NCBI RefSeq assembly: GCF_029360705.1
Contig: NZ_JARKMX010000008.1
Coordinates: 991,949-1,055,948 of the forward strand
Direction of reading: 5' to 3'
Source: Paraflavitalea pollutisoli
GTDB taxonomy: Bacteria > Bacteroidota > Bacteroidia > Chitinophagales > Chitinophagaceae
Length of the DNA: 64,000 nt
Part shown: piece after piece, positions 55,293-63,279 of the stretch
Position numbering within the stretch: the stretch's first letter is position 1
Layout: the number at the start of each line of letters is the position of its first letter
Made by a program: the position numbers and the translations under genes
The notes under the pieces: model-generated
What the model was told of the DNA's origin: nothing
The model's database searches: none
What the model saw: the letters and a program-made list of their open reading frames with translations, nothing else

Positions 55293-58200
55293 TTAGAAAC
55301 CCACGTTTACGCCTACTACCACACCGCGGTTAAACTGCGAGGTGCCGAGGTCGGGGTCGGTCCAGTCGATGCCGGAATACAGTAAGCCGGGATTGAGCAC
55401 CTGTGCATAGATGCGGGCATTGTTCATCTTGAAGCGGGTGGCGAGTGCATTGGGCAAGCGGTACGCCAGGGTAATGTTGCGAACCTTGACGAAAGAGCCA
55501 TCCTGGTAGTTCATCGAAGTGCGATACACATCGCCGGCAGCACTGTTGTAATTCGGCGCCGGATAAACATTGGAGGCATTAGTAGGTGTCCAATAGCTGA
55601 GTTGACGCTGGGCATAACGACCCTGTAATACTTCTGCACCAGTATTGGCAGTAAAGCCCCAGCGCGAGAAAATAAAGATGTTCATGCTCCAGTTTTTGTA
55701 GGTGAACTCGTTGATGAGCCCGCCATTCCATTTGGGTTGCGGATTGCCAACGATCACGCGATCGTTGTTGGCATCGATCTTATAATCACCGTTCTGGTCT
55801 TTTACTTTGATCATCCCAGGGGCAAACTTGCTGTTGACGGCCGCAATATTCGCATTGAAGAGATCCATCTCTTTTTTATCGGCCTCATTATCCTGCCAGA
55901 TGCCCAATTTTTCATAGTCGTAATACACGTTGAGGCGCTTACCGATGAACCACCCGTTATTGATGTCATCGATCTTTCCCTGCGACAGTTCTACGATCCG
56001 GTCGCGGTTGGTGGCGAAGTTGATCGTGGAAGTCCAGCTGAAGTCACGTGTCTGCACGTTTACGGTATTCAATACCACTTCCAGGCCCTGGTTGGACGTT
56101 ACCCCGATATTATCCAGCGTGCGGGTATAACCGGTAAGTGTTGGGATCGACCGGGTAAGCAGCAAGTCTTTGGTTTTGGAAAAATAGACATCGAATGAGC
56201 CGCTGATACGCCCTTTCAGCAAGCTGAACTCCAGGCCCACATCCGTTTGTGTCGTACGCTCCCAGCCAAGACTTTGGTTAGGCATGGTAACCGGATTGGC
56301 CGAAGAAGGATCGGATGACACATAACCTGGTTCGATGATATTACCCCAGGAATAATACAGCGTTTGCACCGCGCCCTTCGTCGTATAAGGTCCGATGGCC
56401 GCGTTGCCCACGGCACCCACACCTACCCGCAGTTTCAGTTGATCGAGCCAGCCGGCCGTCTTCATGAACTTCTCCTGGTCAATGCGCCAGGCAATGGACG
56501 CAGCAGGAAACACATCCCATTTATGACCAGGCGCCAATGGAGAAGCACCATCCCAACGGGCATAGGCATCGAGGAAGTATTTATTGGCATAGCTGTAGTT
56601 GACACGCCCCATATACGACAACAGCGAGTTCTCGGTAAGGCCGGTGCTGAAATTATCCAACGCTGCTACCGAACCCAACTGGTACCATTTCTGACTGTCC
56701 CAGGGCAATTTGCTGGCTGTCATGGAAGAGGTTTCCTGCCGTACGGCGGTAGCGCTGTACAGGAAGGTAGCCCCTATTTCATGCAGGCCACCGATGGAAG
56801 TATTGTAAGTAAGCAGATTGTCCAATGTCCAGGAGAAACTCTGTGTTTGGTTGAGTTGGGCATAGTTGCTGGAGCCAGGCTCTCCTGCGCCACGGTTGAT
56901 GGATTTGGCATCCATGTACCGACCGTTCTTGTAGTTGTTGAAATCGGGCCCAAAGGTGAGGCGGTAACGCAATCCTTTGATGGGCGCCAGTTCGATGTGA
57001 AAGGCGCCGAGTGTACGCAGCGTATTGCGCTGATTGACGTTGTAGTTTTCTTCGCCCACCGGGTTAAGTATATTGACGTCACCACCGGGCAGGTTGATGC
57101 GTTGTCCGTTTTCATTGTACGGTATCGCGTAAGGCAGCATGCCCTGTGCTGCAGCGTAGATGGTGCCAGGACCGGTGGCATTGGTGGTCGAAAATCCGAA
57201 ATTCTGAATGCCGTACGAAGCGGTGATCACGCTACCCATGGTAAACCATTTGACCGGGTTGATCTCGATATTGAACTTCGCCGAATACCGGGTATAATCC
57301 TGGCCCAGCTGGGTACCATCCTGGTTGAGGTAACCAAAAGAGGCGTAGGTCTTTACTTTTTGTGTTCCACCGCTGACGCTGATGGTGTGGTCTTGCGTGA
57401 CACCGGTTTGTGTTACCAGGTCAGTCCAATCGGTAGTACCCACAAGACTACCATCCCATTGACCATTCACCCATCCCTTTTGCACGTTGGCCCAGGCCAG
57501 AGGGTCCTGGCCAAAAATGCGCTGATCGTCGGCAAGCGTGGGCACCAGGGGATACGTGGTATTGGCAGCTGCGAGGGGGTTGAGGTATTTTACCCGGCGA
57601 TAAGCGTCGCGGCGGAATTCTATGTATTGGGCCGCATTCATCATTTCGGTACGATCTTGCAATTGCTCAACCGTAACCGTGCCTACGTAGTCAAGAGAGA
57701 TCTTTCCGTTCTTCCCTTTTTTCGTATTGATGAGGACGACACCGTTGGCGCCACGCGAACCATACACAGCAGTTGCAGAGGCATCCTTCAATACGTTGAT
57801 GGTCTCGATGTCATTGGGGTTCACGGCATTGATACCTCCAAAATTGAGGGGTACGCCGTCCACCACATACAGCGGTGCATTGGTGGCAGACAGCGAGCGC
57901 ACACCCCGGATCAGGATGCCGCCAGCTTCGCCGGGCCGCTCGTTGGAAGTGATATCTACACCCGCAGCCTTGCCTTGCAAGGCCTGCAATGCATTCTGCA
58001 CGGGACGGGAACGAATCTCTTCGGCATCGATACTCACGATAGCACTGGACACGTCGGATTTTTTACGGCTTCCATAACCGATCACGATCACCTGGTCGAG
58101 ATCCAGGCTTGTTGACTTCATCGACACATCGAGCGTAAAGATGGTACCGGCCTTCAGGTTATAACCCGACAAGACCTGCTCCTGAAATCCCACCGTAGTA

Positions 58201-58463
58201 ATGGTAAAGCGATACGGCCCACCTGACGGCACGCTGGCTGTAAACAAACCTGTACTGTCGGTTTTGGTACCTGATGTAAAATTGGAGGAAGTGTTTCTGA
58301 TCACGACCGAGGCTCCGGGAATCGGAGCGTTATCGGCTCCATGTACAATGCCCTTTACGGTGCTGAGACTTTCCTGGGCCTGTGTAGAACCAGGGAGTAA
58401 TAGCTGCGCAATGAATAGCAACAACGCAGCAATACCCTGCCATCGGGGTAGCTTCTCTTTCAT
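55293..58463 (-). CDS. SusC/RagA TonB-dependent receptor of the pectin locus
   Basis: About 1056 aa from the ATG at 58463, chosen because it opens a good signal peptide (MKEKLPRWQGIAALLLFIAQ...); the frame is open to 58535. A CarboxypepD_reg-like domain (VKGIVHGADNAPIPGASVV) is followed by the plug with VIVIGYGSRKKSDV, NALQALQGKAAGVDI, PLYVVDGVPL and the signature VLKDASATAVYGSRGANG, then the barrel ending ...GVVVGVNVGF with a terminal Phe. It imports oligosaccharides from the PL11 lyase. It has no extra N-terminal signalling (STN) domain, so the link to the neighbouring FecR would have to be indirect or via the plug. Confidence 0.93.
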   Translation of the reverse strand: MKEKLPRWQGIAALLLFIAQLLLPGSTQAQESLSTVKGIVHGADNAPIPGASVVIRNTSSNFTSGTKTDSTGLFTASVPSGGPYRFTITTVGFQEQVLSGYNLKAGTIFTLDVSMKSTSLDLDQVIVIGYGSRKKSDVSSAIVSIDAEEIRSRPVQNALQALQGKAAGVDITSNERPGEAGGILIRGVRSLSATNAPLYVVDGVPLNFGGINAVNPNDIETINVLKDASATAVYGSRGANGVVLINTKKGKNGKISLDYVGTVTVEQLQDRTEMMNAAQYIEFRRDAYRRVKYLNPLAAANTTYPLVPTLADDQRIFGQDPLAWANVQKGWVNGQWDGSLVGTTDWTDLVTQTGVTQDHTISVSGGTQKVKTYASFGYLNQDGTQLGQDYTRYSAKFNIEINPVKWFTMGSVITASYGIQNFGFSTTNATGPGTIYAAAQGMLPYAIPYNENGQRINLPGGDVNILNPVGEENYNVNQRNTLRTLGAFHIELAPIKGLRYRLTFGPDFNNYKNGRYMDAKSINRGAGEPGSSNYAQLNQTQSFSWTLDNLLTYNTSIGGLHEIGATFLYSATAVRQETSSMTASKLPWDSQKWYQLGSVAALDNFSTGLTENSLLSYMGRVNYSYANKYFLDAYARWDGASPLAPGHKWDVFPAASIAWRIDQEKFMKTAGWLDQLKLRVGVGAVGNAAIGPYTTKGAVQTLYYSWGNIIEPGYVSSDPSSANPVTMPNQSLGWERTTQTDVGLEFSLLKGRISGSFDVYFSKTKDLLLTRSIPTLTGYTRTLDNIGVTSNQGLEVVLNTVNVQTRDFSWTSTINFATNRDRIVELSQGKIDDINNGWFIGKRLNVYYDYEKLGIWQDNEADKKEMDLFNANIAAVNSKFAPGMIKVKDQNGDYKIDANNDRVIVGNPQPKWNGGLINEFTYKNWSMNIFIFSRWGFTANTGAEVLQGRYAQRQLSYWTPTNASNVYPAPNYNSAAGDVYRTSMNYQDGSFVKVRNITLAYRLPNALATRFKMNNARIYAQVLNPGLLYSGIDWTDPDLGTSQFNRGVVVGVNVGF

Positions 58464-58540
58464 ACGGCGTGCAATTTTAGTGTTGGTTAGTGGATGCCTG
58501 CTTACGCCTCGCGCTTCACCGGCATCCGTTTTCATTATGT

Positions 58541-59671
58541 TTACTTCGTCAATTTGTATCCGTTATCGTCGAGGGTAACCGTTAGTTTGTTTAATCTGGC
58601 TATTCTGTCCAGGATAGTACCAAGCGAGTCTGTCGACCTGTATTTCGCAGTGAAATAACTGTTGCGAACATCGCGCTTGTTGTATACGATTTTCACGGCA
58701 TAGAGTGCCGACAACTGGTTTAAAACCTGGTCAAGGGGCTGGTTATTGAACATATACCAGGTATTTCCTGCATCGTCGGGAATCAGCGGATCTTCCTCAG
58801 AACGATTGTCCTGATCCGGCACCGCCAACAATTGCTTCTTCCGGAACCAGCTCACGCGGGCGGTTCCATCAAATACAAATTCCTGACCGGGCACCAGGAA
58901 AACCTCTTTCTTCATGGGTGTGCGTGTAGCATTGTTCGGCCTGATCACTATGGCGCCTTCGTACAAACGAACACTTACCAGGCGACCCGCCTTCCAGGCA
59001 GTGACGGTAAACTCGGTACCGAGATCCGTCGTCGAAATTTCCTTGCTGAATACTGTAAATGGCCTCGAAGTATCGTGTGTCACCTTGAAACGTGCTTTAC
59101 CTACCAGCGTGATGTCGCGCCTATGCACAAAGGGCGTGCGGTAGGTGATCTCGCTGCTGTCGGACAGTGTAATGATGGAACTGTCTGGCAGCAGTATTAT
59201 TTTATCTTTGCCGGTGTTATTGACGGCATGTTGTACCGTATACAGTATTTCCCGTTCAGGCTCCTGCATTTCTGCGACAGAATTCCCAGTATCATTTCGT
59301 AATAACCACCAGCCCAGCCCCAATACCACCAGCACCGTGGCTGCGATAGCAGGCACCCGGTAACGATTTCTTGAACGGACATTATCCAACTCCACATATT
59401 GGGAACAGCCCAGCTCTTCTGCGGTGACAGGTTCATCGGACGCGACTGACTGGCGGAAACTGGCCCAGCGTTCTTCGACATTGATCTCATCCAGCGCGTG
59501 GTCAAGAACTTCTTTCATACCGGCCAGTTGCCACGCTTGCTGTATTTCCAGGAAATACCTTCTATTTTCATCGTTGGCGGCCATCCATTGCTGCACCATC
59601 TCCTGTTCTGCTGCAGAAAGGTCGTTGGTCAGAAAGCGGGTGAGCAGTGCGTCGGTGATGGTTGTTTCCAT
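58541..59671 (-). CDS. FecR family anti-sigma factor
   Basis: Product of 376 aa. A cytoplasmic N-terminus (residues 1-104) for sigma binding, a single membrane helix (about 105-124: RVPAIAATVLVVLGLGWWLL), the periplasmic FecR domain (about 140-245, with RFKVTHDTSRPFTVFS and FTVTAWKAGRLVSVRLYEG) and a C-terminal DUF4974/secretin-like domain (about 300-376, MFNNQPLDQVLNQLS...). Such proteins hold the partner ECF sigma until a signal comes from the outer membrane receptor. It starts 59 bases after the sigma gene and precedes the SusC gene, the usual arrangement for signal-controlled polysaccharide loci. Confidence 0.93.
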   Translation of the reverse strand: METTITDALLTRFLTNDLSAAEQEMVQQWMAANDENRRYFLEIQQAWQLAGMKEVLDHALDEINVEERWASFRQSVASDEPVTAEELGCSQYVELDNVRSRNRYRVPAIAATVLVVLGLGWWLLRNDTGNSVAEMQEPEREILYTVQHAVNNTGKDKIILLPDSSIITLSDSSEITYRTPFVHRRDITLVGKARFKVTHDTSRPFTVFSKEISTTDLGTEFTVTAWKAGRLVSVRLYEGAIVIRPNNATRTPMKKEVFLVPGQEFVFDGTARVSWFRKKQLLAVPDQDNRSEEDPLIPDDAGNTWYMFNNQPLDQVLNQLSALYAVKIVYNKRDVRNSYFTAKYRSTDSLGTILDRIARLNKLTVTLDDNGYKLTK

Positions 59672-59730
59672 GTACTGGATGGTAATACAACTGTTGTTGC
59701 CTTTACCCCGACAAGCGGATAAAGTTTTTT

Positions 59731-60336
59731 TTAGTGATTGACTAAAACGTTGATGATGAGCAGCAAGAGCGTGAGGTAATTGGCCAATTGAAGGCGCAAC
59801 CGGGCCAGGGCGCGTGTCATTTGCGTCTCCACTGTTTTGACGGAAATGGCCAACTGGCTGGCGATCTCTGTGTATTTAAGTCCCTCGATTCGGCTGAGCT
59901 GGAAAACACGGCGCATCTGTTCTGGCATGGCGGCGATGGCCCCATCGATGGCGGACCTTAGCTGTTTGAGGTCCACACTGTGAAAGCTGGGGCTGGCGAG
60001 GTCCACGCCCGCGCCCCGCAGCACATGCTCCGCATAGCGGTTTTGTATGCGGACATGCTTAAGCTGGTTAAGGCTTTGGTTGTCGACAATCCTGTAGAGA
60101 TAAGGTGTAGCTGGAAGGTGTGGGTCGAGTGTTTGGCGGGCTTCCCATAATTTACCGAAGCTGGTGTTGACAATGTCTTCTGCAGCGGCCTTATCGAACC
60201 CGTATTTGAAACGGCAGTACACACACAGGCGTGCGTAATGGGTCTTGAAAAAAGCCCCGAAGCTGGCTTCTTGTCGAAGATCACCGAAGTGCAAGCCTTC
60301 CTGGCGGTGTTCTGGTGTATAGCAATTCATCTGCAA
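59731..60336 (-). CDS. ECF-type RNA polymerase sigma factor
   Basis: Product of 201 aa. Region 2 (about residues 30-95) has YARLCVYCRFKYGFDKAAAE and the DIVNTSFGKLWE core. Region 4 (about 140-190) has LSRIEGLKYTEIASQLAISV then KTVETQMTRALARLR, the helix-turn-helix that reads -35 DNA. It ends in a hydrophobic tail (LTLLLLIINVLV), seen in Bacteroidota-type ECF sigma factors. With the FecR next door it should control the pectin locus. It is divergent from the MFS gene. Confidence 0.93.
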   Translation of the reverse strand: MQMNCYTPEHRQEGLHFGDLRQEASFGAFFKTHYARLCVYCRFKYGFDKAAAEDIVNTSFGKLWEARQTLDPHLPATPYLYRIVDNQSLNQLKHVRIQNRYAEHVLRGAGVDLASPSFHSVDLKQLRSAIDGAIAAMPEQMRRVFQLSRIEGLKYTEIASQLAISVKTVETQMTRALARLRLQLANYLTLLLLIINVLVNH

Positions 60337-60483
60337 GCGCTCACGTTAAAGCAAGAAAAGGATCAGCAGTATTCTTAGTCGTCGCAAAATAGGTGATTGC
60401 CAAGTATTATCTGTGCTGTACTGTCCCGTTGCGGGTGCATTGCGAAAGAGACAATTTCGCCACCAGCGCTAATCCGATTTGGT

Positions 60484-60491
60484 TACCTTTG
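60484..60491 (+). promoter_or_regulatory. Candidate -7 box TACCTTTG for the MFS gene
   Basis: Exact TAnnTTTG match, 26 bases before the ATG at 60518. No clear TTTG -33 element is visible at the usual spacing. Confidence 0.45.
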
Positions 60492-60517
60492 CGACTTCAT
60501 AATAAGCTGATTACGCT

Positions 60518-61690
60518 ATGGATGACGTCCCGGCAAAACTTTCTCCCCGCAATGCGCGCATCGCCATTGCCGTATTTTTCTTCGTGTCTGGTTTTGGCTT
60601 TGCGTCCTGGGCTTCCCGCATCCCTTCGATCCAGCAGCATTTGCAGCTGAATGAAGCGGAGTTGGGGGCGGTGCTGTTTGCCATGCCTGCCGGACTGATG
60701 CTGACGTTGCCGCTGACCGGCTTTCTGCTGCGGCGCTTCAGCAGCCGCTATGTGATGTTTGGAGGGGCCATGCTGTTCAACTTAATGATGTGCCTGGTAG
60801 GTTTTGTGGAGCACACCTGGCAACTGGTCACGGTGCTTTTCTTCTTTGGCTCATCCCGCAACCTGTTCAATATTTCGGCCAATGCCCAATCGATCGCGGT
60901 GCAGGCAATGTTTGACCGTACGATCATCGCTTCCCTGCACGGCATCTGGAGTACGGCCGGGTTTGCCGCCGGCGCATTGGGCACCCTGGCCATTTCTGCC
61001 GGCCTGTCGACCCACTGGCACCTGCTGGGCGTGAGTGTGGTATTAACGAGCCTGTGCTGTTATTTTTTCAAGAATAGTGTCCATCAACTACCTGCTCCAC
61101 ATGAGCGCAAAGGCAGTTTTGTGTTGCCCAACCGCACCATGTTGAAATTTGGCCTGGTGTGCTTTGCCTCGATGGCCTGCGAAGGCACCATGTACGACTG
61201 GGCAGCTATCTACCTGCGCAAAGCCACCGGCGCGGCGCCTGGCCTGGCAACTGCGGGATATGCGATCTATATGGCAGCCATGACACTGGGTCGTTTTTCC
61301 GGCGACCAGGTAGCCAGCCGTATTGGCATTCGCAGCATGCTTACCTATAGCGGTGCCCTGATGCTGACCGGCCTGTTACTGGCTGCCTTGGTACCCAATA
61401 CCTATATTGCGATGCTGGGCTTTATCCTCGTAGGCTTTGGCGTAGCCTGTGTGGTACCGATGACCTTTAGTATGGCGGGCAAGGTGCCCAACATGAGTGG
61501 CGGGCCGGCCATTGCCGCGGTATCGACCGTCGGGTATTTTGGCTTTCTCATCGTACCACCGGTGGTGGGTTTTGTCGCGGAAGCATTGAACCTGCGCTGG
61601 TCCTTTGGCCTGATGGCCCTGTTGGGTTTGCTTATTTTGTGGATGGTAGGTAAACTGGCGATCGAACAACCCGCACCGCAGCGCGTATAA
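60518..61690 (+). CDS. MFS transporter, YbjJ/fucose-permease-like
   Basis: Product of 390 aa with twelve predicted membrane segments. The first helix carries the ASWASRIPSIQQHL motif, and the loop FLLRRFSSRYVMFGG carries the MFS signature between helices 2 and 3. Similar proteins of the YbjJ/FucP-like group move sugars or small acids across the inner membrane with protons, but the substrate cannot be read here. It is divergent from the ECF sigma gene and 24 bases ahead of the Crp/Fnr gene, which is probably in the same transcript. Confidence 0.85.
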   Translation: MDDVPAKLSPRNARIAIAVFFFVSGFGFASWASRIPSIQQHLQLNEAELGAVLFAMPAGLMLTLPLTGFLLRRFSSRYVMFGGAMLFNLMMCLVGFVEHTWQLVTVLFFFGSSRNLFNISANAQSIAVQAMFDRTIIASLHGIWSTAGFAAGALGTLAISAGLSTHWHLLGVSVVLTSLCCYFFKNSVHQLPAPHERKGSFVLPNRTMLKFGLVCFASMACEGTMYDWAAIYLRKATGAAPGLATAGYAIYMAAMTLGRFSGDQVASRIGIRSMLTYSGALMLTGLLLAALVPNTYIAMLGFILVGFGVACVVPMTFSMAGKVPNMSGGPAIAAVSTVGYFGFLIVPPVVGFVAEALNLRWSFGLMALLGLLILWMVGKLAIEQPAPQRV

Positions 61691-61714
61691 CCTATTTTCG
61701 TAACTTATACCGCC

Positions 61715-62281
61715 ATGAGCCATCTTTTACGACAGCACCTCTCCACCATCACCCCGTTCTCCGACGCGGAGTTTGACTATGTGCTGTCGCACTTCACCCC
61801 CAAAAAGCTGAAGAAACACCAGTTCCTGGTGCAGGAGGGCAACGCAGTGCCGAATGATCATTTTGTATTGAAGGGCCTTTTGAAAGCCACCCATGTATCA
61901 CCCGACGGCAAGGAGCATATCCTGCAGTTTGCCATGGAGGACTGGTGGATCACCGATTACCAGGCCTTTCACCAGCAAAGCGCGGCCACCATCAATATCG
62001 ACTGCATAGAGGCTACGGAAGTACTGAGCCTCTCGCTGTACAACCGCGAGAAACTCTGTTCGGAACTGCACAAGATCGAACACTGCTTCCGGGTAAAGAC
62101 CAGCGCCGGGTATGTAGCCCTGCAACGCCGCATCCTCAGCCTGCTCGACAGCAACGCCCGGGAGCGGTATGAGCAGTTTATACAGCAGTACCCTACCCTT
62201 ACCCAGCGCCTGCCCAAAACGCTCATCGCCGCTTACCTCGGCGTATCCCGTGAAACCCTCAGCCGCCTCTACGCCCTATAA
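61715..62281 (+). CDS. Crp/Fnr family transcriptional regulator
   Basis: Product of 188 aa. Residues about 20-130 form a cyclic-nucleotide-binding-like beta-roll (VQEGNAVPNDHFVLKGLLKA, then SPDGKEHILQFAMEDWW) without the RxS phosphate-binding signature, so it may not bind cAMP. A helix-turn-helix follows (LPKTLIAAYLGVSRETLSRLY), slightly shorter than usual. The N-terminus has no Fnr-type cysteine cluster. It lies 24 bases after the MFS gene. A Crp-type palindrome begins 22 bases after its stop and may be its own operator for the next gene. Confidence 0.9.
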   Translation: MSHLLRQHLSTITPFSDAEFDYVLSHFTPKKLKKHQFLVQEGNAVPNDHFVLKGLLKATHVSPDGKEHILQFAMEDWWITDYQAFHQQSAATINIDCIEATEVLSLSLYNREKLCSELHKIEHCFRVKTSAGYVALQRRILSLLDSNARERYEQFIQQYPTLTQRLPKTLIAAYLGVSRETLSRLYAL

Positions 62282-62302
62282 ATCGTTTTTTACTGCCGCC
62301 GG

Positions 62303-62318
62303 TGTGATCTATATCACT
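62303..62318 (+). promoter_or_regulatory. Crp/Fnr-type operator
   Basis: TGTGATCTATATCACT matches the TGTGA-N6-TCACA Crp-type palindrome in nine of ten fixed positions. It lies between the Crp/Fnr gene and the DJ-1/PfpI gene, about 45 bases upstream of the candidate -7 box at 62363. Confidence 0.6.
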
Positions 62319-62334
62319 TTTTATTCGTGCGCCA

Positions 62335-62351
62335 GCTCCTGTGCCAGGAGC
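62335..62351 (+). repeat. Inverted repeat GCTCCTG-TGC-CAGGAGC
   Basis: A perfect 7-bp inverted repeat lies between the Crp-type site and the -7 box. No T run follows, so it is not a clear terminator. It sits where a -33 element is expected and may be a second operator. Confidence 0.45.
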
Positions 62352-62362
62352 CTGCTGTGATG

Positions 62363-62370
62363 AAACTTTG
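62363..62370 (+). promoter_or_regulatory. Candidate -7 box AAACTTTG
   Basis: Matches TAnnTTTG except for the first base, 22 bases before the ATG at 62393. No consensus -33 element is seen at 19-21 bases upstream; an activator at the Crp-type site could compensate. Confidence 0.3.
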
Positions 62371-62392
62371 TGGTGTTCATCAACAGTAAACC

Positions 62393-63175
62393 ATGCAACA
62401 CATCGTACCAACAACCAGGTGGATCGCAGTAGCCCTCCTGGCCATGTTCAGTCAAACTACTACTGCGCAAACCATTCAATCAGGTACAATGAAAAAGAAA
62501 ATCTTATTTGTGGTTACCAGCCACGACAAAAAAGGCAGCACCGGTGAGCCAACCGGCTATTATCTTGGAGAAGTATCGCATCCCTGGGAAGTATTACACG
62601 AAGCAGGTTACGAGATCGACTTCGTGAGCCCGAAAGGCGGAACACCACCGGTAGATGGGTTCAACCTCGACGATGCCGCCAATAAAAAATTCTGGGAAGA
62701 TAAAGTGTACCATAACAAGATCGATCATTCGATGAATCCCAGCCAGGTAGACGCCGCCCAATATGCAGCCATTTACTACGCAGGGGGCCATGGCGCCATG
62801 TGGGACCTGGCCGACAATGGCGCGCTCGCCCGGATCGCGGCCACCATCTATGAGCGTGGCGGTCTCGTAGCAGGCGTATGTCACGGCCCGGCCGGCCTCG
62901 TCAATGTCAAACTCAGCAATGGAGACTACCTGGTGAAGGGTAAAAAGGTAAACGGCTTCAGCAATGAAGAAGAAACTGCGGTGAAGTTGCAAAACGTCGT
63001 TCCCTTCCTGATGGAGGACAAACTGATCGAACGCGGAGGTCTGTATGAAAAGTCGGGACTTTGGCAGCCACATGTTACCGTCGACCAGCGACTGATCACC
63101 GGGCAGAATCCGCAATCGGCCAAGGCTGTGGGGGAAGCACTGGTCGTAGGGCTGAAAAGTCAACCCGGATCTTAA
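62393..63175 (+). CDS. DJ-1/PfpI-like type 1 glutamine amidotransferase domain protein, secreted
   Basis: Product of 260 aa. The first 26 residues look like a signal peptide (WIAVALLAMFSQTTTAQ); a second ATG at residue 33 would give a cytoplasmic form. The DJ-1/PfpI fold is clear, with Glu60 in YYLGEVSHPW, the nucleophile elbow Cys163-His164 in GVCHGPAGLV, and the Hsp31-like YYAGGHGAMWDLADN. Members act as protein or glyoxal deglycases/glyoxalases or chaperones. The motif set (E, C-H) fits the Hsp31-like glyoxalase III branch. It follows the Crp/Fnr gene with its own candidate promoter. It may respond to carbonyl or oxidative stress, but this is inference. Confidence 0.88.
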   Translation: MQHIVPTTRWIAVALLAMFSQTTTAQTIQSGTMKKKILFVVTSHDKKGSTGEPTGYYLGEVSHPWEVLHEAGYEIDFVSPKGGTPPVDGFNLDDAANKKFWEDKVYHNKIDHSMNPSQVDAAQYAAIYYAGGHGAMWDLADNGALARIAATIYERGGLVAGVCHGPAGLVNVKLSNGDYLVKGKKVNGFSNEEETAVKLQNVVPFLMEDKLIERGGLYEKSGLWQPHVTVDQRLITGQNPQSAKAVGEALVVGLKSQPGS

Positions 63176-63279
63176 GTATCACTACACTTCATCCGGCTCA
63201 CCCGCAAGTTCAGTAGTCATTCCTGGCAGCTCAGTCACCTGTTCAGCAGATCCGCCTGCGTGAAAGGTATCTTGCAGCC

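Noticed and set aside
56364-58115. 583-codon plus-strand ORF opposite the SusC gene
   Set aside because: Lies fully antisense to a well-recognised SusC receptor; the length comes from codon bias of the real gene.
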